DNA from: Candidatus Sulfopaludibacter sp. SbA3
GTDB taxonomy: Bacteria; Acidobacteriota; Vicinamibacteria; Vicinamibacterales; UBA2999
Direction of reading: 5' to 3'
Assembly: GCA_945866285.1 (NCBI GenBank)
Contig: CAMBHC010000150.1
Location: 1-6,684 of the forward strand
DNA: 6,684 nt
The stretch's first letter is position 1. Every line of letters starts with the position of its first letter. The translations under genes were made by a program, and so were the position numbers. Below the pieces are notes generated by a model that did no database searches, was not told where the DNA came from, and saw nothing but the letters and a program-made list of their open reading frames with translations. Below are positions 1-5,862 of the stretch, piece after piece.

Positions 1-2259
1 ACGCCTGAAGGCGTGACCGCGCTGGTGTTGATCGGCGACGGCACGCTGCGGTTCGAGCCGGCACCGAAAGAAGAGAAGGGCCAGTTGCGGCTGTTCGCCG
101 GCACTGACACGCTCGAGACGCCGTTTACCATGGCATTTGTCCGGATCAACCCGTTCGAGTTTGAACAGCGCGTGGCCGACGACATGCTGGTGCCGGTGCC
201 GGTTGACCCCCGCGTGGTGCGCCGCGCGCAGGCCACCTTCGACGAGGACGTTGCCAAGTCGTTCAATCTCGACTTGAACGACCTGAGCCGCGAGGTGTGG
301 TCCCTGCTGCCGCAGCCCGGCGACTTCGTCGCCGAGGTTCGCACCCGCCGATTTGAGGCGCTCACGTACGCGCGATCGAGCGGCGAGCCCGAAGACGTCA
401 CGCTGTTCCAGCGGGCGCGCCGGCGCAATATTTCCGTCTACGCGTCGGAGCAGAAACTGGCGAGCCGCGGCCGGTTCTACGACGAAGACGACCTGGTGGA
501 CTACGACATTACCGACTACGACATCGACACGCAGTACTTTCCGGAGCGTGAGTGGATGGAAGGCCGCACCCGGATCAAGCTGCGCGTGAAGTCGCACGCA
601 CTCGGTGTGCTGACGCTGCGATTTGCCGATAGCCTGAATGTGTCGTCGGTGATGAGCGACGAATTTGGCCGCCTGATGTTCTTGCGGGTTCGCAACCAGA
701 ACAGCGTGCTCGTCAACCTGCCCTCGGCCGTGGCTCGTGACTTTCCGCTGACGCTGACGCTGAACTACAGCGGCCGCATGGCGCGCAGCAGCACCACCGA
801 CGAGTCCGTCGAGGTTCGTAGAGGCGAGTCTCTAGACTCGCCTGATCAGGGACAGCGCAGCGCGCAACCCGACGACATCCCCTTGATCCCGTCGGAACCC
901 AAGTGGCTGTTGAGCAACCGCAGCTACTGGTATCCGCAGGCGCAGGTCACCGACTACGCCAGCGCGCACATTCGTATCACCGTCCCGGCCGAGTATGGCG
1001 TGGTGGCGTCGGGCGTACTCGAGTCGGGATCGCCGGCCGCCGTCGCGCCGGCCGTGCTCGAAGGGTCGGGGCGCGTGCTGCCGCTTGTTTCGTACACGTT
1101 CAACTCGCCACAACCGTTGCGCTACCTCGCCATGCTCGTCAGTAAGATGAGTCGCGTCGATGCCGCCACCGTGGCGCTCAACATCGTCGCGCCGGCACAA
1201 CCCGCGGTGCTCTCGGTGCCGGCCGACACACTGGCGCAGCAGATTTCCAAGCTCGTGGCGCTGACCGTGTCGGTTCCGCCCGTCGGCGCGCGCAACACGG
1301 TGCAACTGGCGGTCGACGCCAACAAGCGGCAGGAATCAAGGGCGCGCGACACCGCGCCGCTCGGCGCCGACATCATCCGGCTGTATGCCTCGCTCGTCGG
1401 CGACGTGCCCTACGACGCCCTCACCATTGCAATGGTTGAAGACGACCTGCCGGGCGGTCACGCCCCGGGTTACTTCGCGATGATCAACAACCCGCCGCCG
1501 ATCCTGGCGCACAACTGGCGCAACGACCCGGCGGCGTTCTCAGGCTTTCCAGAATTCTTCATGGCGCACGAACTGGCGCACCAGTGGTTCGGGCAAGCCG
1601 TGGGCTGGAAGAACTATCACGAACAGTGGCTGAGCGAGGGCTTCGCGCAGTACTTCGCGGCCCTCTTTGCCCGCGAACGGCGCGGCGAAGACGCGTTCCG
1701 CGACATCCTGCGGCAGTTCCGGCGGTGGGCGGTAGACGACTCGGACCAGGGGCCGGTGTATCTCGGCTATCGGCTGGGTCACATCAAGAACGAGAGCCGC
1801 GTGTTCCGCGCGCTGGTCTACAACAAGGGCGCCTCGGTGCTGCACATGCTGCGGCGCCTGATCGGCGACGATGCGTTCTTCCGAGGCATTCGCCGCTATT
1901 ACGCCGAGAACCGGTTCAAGAAGGCCGGCACCGATGACCTGCGCAAGGCCATGGAGGCCGAAAGCGGCCGCACGCTGGAGCGGTTTTTCGAGCGCTGGAT
2001 CTATGACTCGACCATCCCCCAGCTGCGCTTCAGCTCCACCCAGGTGGGGCAGGAACTCGCGGTCCGCTTCGAACAGGCTGGAGAGGTGTTCGACCTCCCG
2101 GTCCTGGTGACCGTGACCTACATGGACGGTAAGACCTCCGAACACCTGGTCGCCCTGTCAGAAGCGGTCACCGAACAGCGGCTCCCGCTGACGGGCACCG
2201 TCCGGTCGGTCGAGGTCAACCAGGACGGCGGCGCGGTGGCGGTAATAGAACGCCGGTAG
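1..2259 (+). CDS. M1-family zinc metallopeptidase (aminopeptidase-like), 5' end outside window
   Basis: The frame is open from base 1 to the TAG at 2257-2259, and codons before the first possible start (GTG at 13) continue the same protein, so the gene is 5'-partial. Counting from that GTG, the M1 (gluzincin) zinc site is HELAH at residues 519-523, with the third ligand E542 exactly 18 residues after the second His. Y603 in YNKGASVLHML matches the transition-state-stabilising Tyr of the family. The canonical GAMEN substrate-anchoring motif is not visible; LPGGHAPGYF (479-488) occupies that region. Residues 190-400 look like the beta-rich M1 N-terminal domain (SNRSYWYPQ, DYASAHIRITVPAEYGVVASG). 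The C-terminus ends soon after the catalytic domain in a short beta-type tail (FDLPVLVTVTY), without the long helical ERAP1-type domain. A repeat-derived insert lies near residues 269-282. A signal peptide, if present, is upstream of the window. The family cleaves N-terminal residues from peptides; the substrate is unknown. Family assignment is secure, strict aminopeptidase activity less so. Confidence 0.9.
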   Translation, partial: TPEGVTALVLIGDGTLRFEPAPKEEKGQLRLFAGTDTLETPFTMAFVRINPFEFEQRVADDMLVPVPVDPRVVRRAQATFDEDVAKSFNLDLNDLSREVWSLLPQPGDFVAEVRTRRFEALTYARSSGEPEDVTLFQRARRRNISVYASEQKLASRGRFYDEDDLVDYDITDYDIDTQYFPEREWMEGRTRIKLRVKSHALGVLTLRFADSLNVSSVMSDEFGRLMFLRVRNQNSVLVNLPSAVARDFPLTLTLNYSGRMARSSTTDESVEVRRGESLDSPDQGQRSAQPDDIPLIPSEPKWLLSNRSYWYPQAQVTDYASAHIRITVPAEYGVVASGVLESGSPAAVAPAVLEGSGRVLPLVSYTFNSPQPLRYLAMLVSKMSRVDAATVALNIVAPAQPAVLSVPADTLAQQISKLVALTVSVPPVGARNTVQLAVDANKRQESRARDTAPLGADIIRLYASLVGDVPYDALTIAMVEDDLPGGHAPGYFAMINNPPPILAHNWRNDPAAFSGFPEFFMAHELAHQWFGQAVGWKNYHEQWLSEGFAQYFAALFARERRGEDAFRDILRQFRRWAVDDSDQGPVYLGYRLGHIKNESRVFRALVYNKGASVLHMLRRLIGDDAFFRGIRRYYAENRFKKAGTDDLRKAMEAESGRTLERFFERWIYDSTIPQLRFSSTQVGQELAVRFEQAGEVFDLPVLVTVTYMDGKTSEHLVALSEAVTEQRLPLTGTVRSVEVNQDGGAVAVIERR
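818..843 (+). repeat. REP-like palindrome embedded in frame in the M1 peptidase gene
   Basis: A GTAG tetranucleotide (818-821) is followed directly by a perfect 10-bp inverted repeat: arm AGGCGAGTCT (822-831), centre CT, arm AGACTCGCCT (834-843). GTAG at the foot of a GC-rich hairpin is the layout of REP elements mobilised by RAYT (REP-associated tyrosine) transposases. It is translated as roughly residues 269-277 of the peptidase, in a hydrophilic stretch between the beta strand ending LNYSGRM and the conserved WLLSNRSYWYP segment, where an insertion would be tolerated. The structure is seen directly; REP identity is inferred. Confidence 0.65.
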
Positions 2260-2265
2260 ACCTGA

Positions 2266-2289
2266 TGTAGCCTCCGGCTTTAGCCGGAG
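2266..2289 (+). repeat. REP-like hairpin unit, first of an inverted pair
   Basis: TGTAG (2266-2270) is followed one base later by a perfect 8-bp inverted repeat, CTCCGGCT (2272-2279), centre TT, AGCCGGAG (2282-2289). It starts 7 bases after the peptidase stop codon. No T-run follows, so it is a poor intrinsic terminator, although it could protect the 3' end of the peptidase mRNA. It matches the neighbouring unit at 2305-2328 in opposite orientation. Confidence 0.7.
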
Positions 2290-2304
2290 CTTCCCGACGG
2301 CACG

Positions 2305-2328
2305 GTCCGCCTAAAGGCGGACGCCACA
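2305..2328 (-). repeat. REP-like hairpin unit, second of an inverted pair
   Basis: A perfect 8-bp inverted repeat, GTCCGCCT (2305-2312), centre AA, AGGCGGAC (2315-2322), is followed by GCCACA. Read on the - strand the unit begins TGTGG and matches the unit at 2266-2289 at 19 of 24 positions. Four of the five differences form two compensatory base-pair swaps in the stem. The two units are separated by 15 bases (2290-2304), a BIME-like layout of two facing REPs. Confidence 0.7.
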
Positions 2329-2340
2329 GCCGCCGTGAGA

Positions 2341-2346
2341 TATCAT
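2341..2346 (+). promoter_or_regulatory. Putative -10 element for the NuoG gene, probably leaderless
   Basis: TATCAT differs from the consensus TATAAT at one base and lies in one of the few AT-rich patches here. Nine bases separate it from the ATG at 2356, so transcription would begin at or just before the start codon. No Shine-Dalgarno-like purine run precedes the ATG, which fits a leaderless or near-leaderless mRNA. No recognisable -35 is seen; the region where it should lie is the end of the second hairpin unit. This is inference from position and composition only. Confidence 0.4.
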
Positions 2347-2355
2347 TCTAAAGTC

Positions 2356-4200
2356 ATGGAAAACGTCACGCTGACCATCGATGGTCGCCAGTTATCGGTG
2401 CCCAAGGGCACCACGGTCCTCAAGGCCGCCATTGAAGCTGGCATCCAGGTCCCTTATTACTGTTACCACCCCGGTCTCGGCATCGATGCCTCGTGTCGCG
2501 TCTGCCTGGTGAAGATCGACAAGATGGCCAAGCTGCAGACGTCGTGCTCGACGCCGGTGGCCGAAGGCATGGTGGTGCACACGCAGGACGCCGAGGCCGT
2601 GGAAGGCCGCAAGGGCGTGTTCGAGTTCCTGCTGATCAACCACCCGCTCGATTGCCCGGTGTGCGACAAGGGCGGCGAGTGCCCGCTACAGGACTTCTCG
2701 AACCAGTTCGGCAACGACAGCAGCCGCATGGACTTCCCGCGCCGCACGTTCGACGGCGAGGGCGTGAAGGCCGACATCGACTTTGGCCCGACGCTGATGC
2801 TGAACCGCAACCGCTGCATCCTGTGCACGCGCTGCAGCCGCTTCATGGCCGAAGTCGATGGCGACGCGCAGATCGGCACCATCAATCGCGGCAACGGCAG
2901 CGAGATCGCCACCTTCAACGAACAGGGCGTCCACTCGCTGCTCTCGGGCAACCTGATGGATGTGTGCCCGGTCGGTGCCATCACCACCAAGCAGTACCGC
3001 TTCCGCTCGCGGCCGTGGGACAACCCGCACGCGGTCGACACCACGTGCACGCTCTGCTCCAAGGGCTGCGCCACCACGGCGTGGCTGAAGGCCAAGCCCG
3101 AGTGGGCCAAGGGTGCGCGCCTCGCGCGCGTTACGCCACGCTACAACGCCGAGGTCAACGATTTCTGGATGTGCGACATCGGCCGCTTCCAGTACCTCTG
3201 GGTGGAAGGCGACGAGCGCCTGCGGAAGCCCCTGATCCTGACCAAGGACGGCGTGCAGCAGGTGGCGACGTGGAAGGACGCGCTGATGCGCGTGCGCGAC
3301 CTGCTGAATGCCGCCGGCCGCAAGGACCCCGCGTCGGTCCGCATGCTCGCCTCGGCGCACGCCTCGCACGAAGAGATGTACCTGCTGAAGCGCCTCGCCG
3401 AAGACCTCAAGGGCGACGGTGGCGCCTCTCACGTGCACGTCGCGTGGCGGCGCACCGAGAAGCAGCAGCCCGCCAACACCAAGTTCCAGGTGCCGGCAAT
3501 TGACGCGCCCAATGTCAACGGCGCGCGTGACCTCGGCCTGTCAGTGGTCGCCGCCATTGGCGCCAACGGCGCCGGTGATGCGGATCTATCGGGCTTGCGC
3601 ACCGCCATCGACCAGGACCGCGTCGCGGTGCTGTACATCGTCGACCCGGGACCGGACGGCTCGATGGGCGACCTGACCTGGTTGCTCGATGCCCGCAAGG
3701 CCGGCCGCGTGCCGGTGATCATCTACCAGGGCGTGCTCCAGTCGGAGTTGTCGAAAATCGCCGACGTGGTGCTCCCGGGCGCCGCGTGGGTTGAGAAGGA
3801 CGCCACCTACACCAACGACCAGGGCATGGTGCAAGCCGCCTCGAAGGCCATCAACGCGCCGGGCGAAGCGGTCGAAGACTGGCAGATTCTCACCAGCGTG
3901 GCCGCCGCGCTCGGACTGCCGTACACCTACACCACTTCGCAGCAGGTGCGCGCCGACGTGGCCGCGTTCCTATCGACCAAGCCTCAATATTCAGTCCTCA
4001 CCGAAACGGTATTCAACCGCCCGGTGAGCGCAGAGCACTGGCTGAAGGCCAGCAACCCGATGGAGCGCTGGAAGTGGGACACGATGTTCCAGGACCTGCC
4101 GCCCGTGAAGGGTCACAACGTCCAGATGGAGCAGATGGCCGAGGCCACGGTGATCCCGCTCCGCCTCGTCACCGACGAAATCTCCCGCACCTCGGAGTAG
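2356..4200 (+). CDS. nuoG: NADH-quinone oxidoreductase subunit G (NuoG-type iron-sulfur protein)
   Basis: This is a peripheral-arm subunit of respiratory complex I that passes electrons from the NADH/FMN module toward quinone. ATG 2356 was chosen over the in-frame GTG at 2335 because the ferredoxin-like fold begins at once (ENVTLTIDGRQLSVPKGTTVL). Ligand sets in order: [2Fe-2S] C36, C47, C50, C64; His/Cys cluster H96, C100, C103, C109 (N5-type); C154, C157, C160 with C204 in DVCPVGAIT (N4-type); and C231, C234, C238, C273, matching the N7 or molybdopterin-family 4Fe-4S site, though its last gap (34 residues) is longer than I recall for Thermus Nqo3. The rest is a degenerate molybdopterin-oxidoreductase domain, recognisable by IYQGVLQSELSKIADVVLPGA (456-476) and DATYTNDQG (482-490). 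At 614 residues it is much shorter than the roughly 900-residue E. coli protein. No nuoE, nuoF, nuoH or nuoI is adjacent, which is unusual. A NuoG-like subunit of another NADH-linked complex, such as a hydrogenase or formate dehydrogenase, is the main alternative. Confidence 0.9.
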   Translation: MENVTLTIDGRQLSVPKGTTVLKAAIEAGIQVPYYCYHPGLGIDASCRVCLVKIDKMAKLQTSCSTPVAEGMVVHTQDAEAVEGRKGVFEFLLINHPLDCPVCDKGGECPLQDFSNQFGNDSSRMDFPRRTFDGEGVKADIDFGPTLMLNRNRCILCTRCSRFMAEVDGDAQIGTINRGNGSEIATFNEQGVHSLLSGNLMDVCPVGAITTKQYRFRSRPWDNPHAVDTTCTLCSKGCATTAWLKAKPEWAKGARLARVTPRYNAEVNDFWMCDIGRFQYLWVEGDERLRKPLILTKDGVQQVATWKDALMRVRDLLNAAGRKDPASVRMLASAHASHEEMYLLKRLAEDLKGDGGASHVHVAWRRTEKQQPANTKFQVPAIDAPNVNGARDLGLSVVAAIGANGAGDADLSGLRTAIDQDRVAVLYIVDPGPDGSMGDLTWLLDARKAGRVPVIIYQGVLQSELSKIADVVLPGAAWVEKDATYTNDQGMVQAASKAINAPGEAVEDWQILTSVAAALGLPYTYTTSQQVRADVAAFLSTKPQYSVLTETVFNRPVSAEHWLKASNPMERWKWDTMFQDLPPVKGHNVQMEQMAEATVIPLRLVTDEISRTSE

Positions 4201-4218
4201 CCGGCAAGCAGTCCCAGA

Positions 4219-4242
4219 ACGGCGGCACTTCAGTGCCGCCGT
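4219..4242 (+). terminator. Strong hairpin after nuoG, probable intrinsic terminator
   Basis: A perfect 11-bp inverted repeat, ACGGCGGCACT (4219-4229), centre TC, AGTGCCGCCGT (4232-4242), starts 19 bases after the nuoG stop. It folds as a GC-rich stem with a TTCA-type loop and is followed by the T-rich stretch CTGTTATTCTT, which is good though not ideal for Rho-independent termination. The T-rich tail overlaps the proposed -10 of the next gene. Its two-base centre flanked by CT and AG also matches the REP-like palindromes elsewhere in the window, so it could be a repeat copy serving as a terminator. Confidence 0.6.
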
Positions 4243-4243
4243 C

Positions 4244-4249
4244 TGTTAT
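4244..4249 (+). promoter_or_regulatory. Putative -10 element for the signalling operon, probably leaderless
   Basis: TGTTAT matches TATAAT at four of six bases and lies exactly nine bases before the GTG start at 4259, the same spacing as the candidate before nuoG. Both patches continue into ATTCT. The bases before the start codon are pyrimidine-rich and hold no Shine-Dalgarno, so initiation on a leaderless mRNA is plausible. No -35 can be recognised, since that region is the terminator stem. The call is weak on its own and is strengthened by the matching arrangement upstream. Confidence 0.33.
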
Positions 4250-4258
4250 TCTTCCCAC

Positions 4259-5488
4259 GTGGGTCGACGATCCGTCCGGATTTCCCTTTTCGTCCTGGCG
4301 TTGCTCGCCAGCGCGGGCCTCGGTTACCGCGTCATGGAAGATGAGCACGGGTTGGCCGCGGCGCGGCAACAAGGCGCCGGCATCGACCTGGCCGCTGAGG
4401 AGGCCCTCACCGCGCTGCGCGACGGGCGCGCATCCTTGTATGCCTACGTCGCGCCAGGCCAGGGGACCGGGTTCTGGGGGCCCCGCGTTGGCACCCAACT
4501 CGATACCCTGAGGCAACGCCTGGTCACGCTTGATGCGGCGGTCGCCAAATCGGGTGGCTCGCTGGCCGAATCGCTCGACGGCATCGATCAACTGGCCGCC
4601 GCCGACAAACGGGCGCGCCAATATGTTGACCGAGGCGAACTGCTGCTCGCCGGCGACGTGTTGTTCACCGAGGTCCGCGACCTGCTCAACACGGTGACCG
4701 AACAAGTGGTGACCGCCCGCAACACCCTGCATGGTCGCGCCGAGGACAACGTCGCCGGCCTTCGCCAGGATCAGGCGGCGCTGGCAGCTGCGGCCACGGG
4801 CCTGTGGATCATCGTGGCCCTGTTGCTGGTGCCAAACAGCGTGAAGCCGGCCGTCAGCAACCCCAGCGAGTGGCGGCAGGAACTCGCCGAGACGTTGAAG
4901 AAGACGGGGCCGGTTGAACAGGAAGTCCCGTCCGCCTCCGCTCGTGAGGGTTCAGTCGAGCTACGGCGAGACCTCGCCGTTGCGGCCTTCGGCCGCGAAG
5001 GCGGGCGAGTGGACCTGAAGGTCGTCGCCGAAATCTGCGGCGACCTGTCGGCCCTGACCGACGCGGGCGCGCTGTCGGGCGCGTTGGCCCGCGCGAGCGC
5101 CGTGATCGGCGCAAAGGGACTGATCGTGTGGGTGGCCTCCAACGACGGCGCGTCGTTATCACCGGTCTCCACCCACGGGTTCGATGCGCGCATTGTGGAA
5201 CGGATTGGCGTCATCGACCGCAGCAGCGCCAACCTCACGGCTGAAGCCCTGCGCGAGAACAAACCGCGGGTCAGCGCGGCCACCGCCACGGCCGGTGCGG
5301 CCCTGGCCGTGCCGATGTGTGGACCGACGGGACCGGTTGGCGTGCTGTCGGCCGAACTGCTGGCCGGCCGCGACGCGGACGAATCGTGTGTCGCCGTCGC
5401 CGCCATTCTCGCGGCCCAGCTCGCCACGCTGACCGCCCCCCTGCCGGCGCCAAGCGTCGAACAGAACAGTGAAAGTGCGGCGTCATGA
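4259..5488 (+). CDS. Two-TM membrane receptor with cytoplasmic GAF domain and no output domain
   Basis: The 409-residue protein starts with a basic N-terminus (MGRRSVR) and a hydrophobic segment at about 8-23 (ISLFVLALLASAGLGY), which supports the GTG start. A mostly helical, probably periplasmic region follows (about 25-172), then a second membrane segment at about 175-192 (GLWIIVALLLV). After a charged linker, residues about 255-395 look like a GAF domain: an amphipathic lead helix (VVAEICGDLSALTD), a GLIVWVA strand, and the late pattern ALAVPMCGPTGPVGVLSAEL. GAF domains bind small ligands or mediate dimerisation. No histidine kinase, GGDEF, EAL, HTH or chemoreceptor signalling domain follows; the protein ends about 15 residues after the GAF. 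Its stop overlaps the next start (ATGA, 5485-5488), so it is probably translated with the response regulator and may feed its signal to that regulator or to the kinase-like sensor beyond. The periplasmic domain is not recognised. Residues 236-248 derive from a palindromic repeat. Confidence 0.85.
   Translation: MGRRSVRISLFVLALLASAGLGYRVMEDEHGLAAARQQGAGIDLAAEEALTALRDGRASLYAYVAPGQGTGFWGPRVGTQLDTLRQRLVTLDAAVAKSGGSLAESLDGIDQLAAADKRARQYVDRGELLLAGDVLFTEVRDLLNTVTEQVVTARNTLHGRAEDNVAGLRQDQAALAAAATGLWIIVALLLVPNSVKPAVSNPSEWRQELAETLKKTGPVEQEVPSASAREGSVELRRDLAVAAFGREGGRVDLKVVAEICGDLSALTDAGALSGALARASAVIGAKGLIVWVASNDGASLSPVSTHGFDARIVERIGVIDRSSANLTAEALRENKPRVSAATATAGAALAVPMCGPTGPVGVLSAELLAGRDADESCVAVAAILAAQLATLTAPLPAPSVEQNSESAAS
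4963..5002 (+). repeat. Compound palindromic segment in frame in the GAF receptor gene
   Basis: Two palindromes lie back to back: ACGGCGAG (4963-4970), centre AC, CTCGCCGT (4973-4980); and GCCTTCG (4985-4991), loop GCCG, CGAAGGC (4996-5002). A third, overlapping one is GCGGCC, TTC, GGCCGC (4982-4996). The segment encodes part of ELRRDLAVAAFGREGGRVDL, an Arg/Gly-rich linker between the second membrane segment and the GAF domain. Its density of inverted repeats is unlike the rest of the gene. I infer a dispersed repeat that was inserted in frame; chance palindromy in GC-rich coding DNA is the alternative. Confidence 0.45.
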
Positions 5489-5862
5489 GCCTGACCGTCG
5501 TGCTCGCTGAAGACGACCCGGACATCCAGCTGGTCGCCCGGTTGTCGCTCAAGCGTTCGGGATTCGTTGTCCGGGTTGTCGGCAATGGCCGGGAAGCGCT
5601 CGATGCCATTTGCCAGGATCCGCCCGACGTCATCTTGCTCGACTGGATGATGCCGGAGCTGGATGGCCCCGAGACGTGCCGTCAGCTCAAGGCCAACCCT
5701 GCCACCGCCGGCATCCCGGTGATCTTCCTCACCGCCAAGTCGCAGGAGGTCGAGATCCAGCGCTGTTTGAGCCTGGGTGCCGCTGGTTACGTCACCAAGC
5801 CATTTGACGCCCTGTCCCTTGGACAGCAGGTCAAGGACATCGTCGCCGCCAAGACCCCGTGA
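5485..5862 (+). CDS. Single-domain CheY-like response regulator
   Basis: The 125-residue protein is a receiver domain and nothing else. The acidic Mg-binding pair is E9/D10/D11 in LAEDDPD, the phosphoacceptor is D53 in VILLDWMMP, the switch Thr is T83 in IFLTAKS, the aromatic switch position is Y102, and the conserved Lys is K105 in YVTKPFD. All active-site residues are present, so it should be phosphorylated by a histidine kinase. With no DNA-binding or enzymatic domain, it must act by protein contact or as a phosphorelay intermediate. The ATG overlaps the upstream stop by 4 bases, and its own stop overlaps the next start (GTGA, 5859-5862), so all three genes are very likely cotranscribed and translationally coupled. 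A weak GAAAG at 5471-5475 is the only possible ribosome site. The partner is probably the sensor encoded immediately downstream. It could equally be a CheY for motility, but no che genes are adjacent. Confidence 0.95.
   Translation: MSLTVVLAEDDPDIQLVARLSLKRSGFVVRVVGNGREALDAICQDPPDVILLDWMMPELDGPETCRQLKANPATAGIPVIFLTAKSQEVEIQRCLSLGAAGYVTKPFDALSLGQQVKDIVAAKTP

Noticed and set aside
1540..2145. 201-codon - strand frame opposite the M1 catalytic domain
   Set aside because: It is antisense to the HELAH zinc site and the conserved Tyr region; no homology-like motif or start signal is seen.
2266..2328. Intergenic hairpins as intrinsic terminators or a riboswitch
   Set aside because: Neither stem is followed by a T-run, and the inverted, covarying copies are better explained as REP-like repeats. 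No riboswitch-type multi-stem core is visible.
2335..2355. In-frame GTG at 2335 as an upstream start for nuoG
   Set aside because: It would add seven residues before the conserved ferredoxin-like start and would place the candidate -10 inside the coding region; ATG 2356 fits better.
2260..2355. Possible tRNA or small RNA gene between the peptidase and nuoG
   Set aside because: No cloverleaf, no T-loop consensus and no room beyond the two hairpin units; nothing supports an RNA gene.
2686..3438. Long open frame on the - strand (250 codons) opposite nuoG
   Set aside because: It lies wholly antisense to a gene with four verified iron-sulfur ligand sets; its predicted protein is Ala/Arg/Val-rich with no recognisable motif, typical of shadow frames in GC-rich DNA.
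2493..3503. 336-codon + strand frame overlapping nuoG
   Set aside because: It is a +1-type shadow of nuoG, extremely rich in Arg, Gly, Pro and Ala with no domain signature. The nuoG frame carries conserved motifs throughout the same bases.
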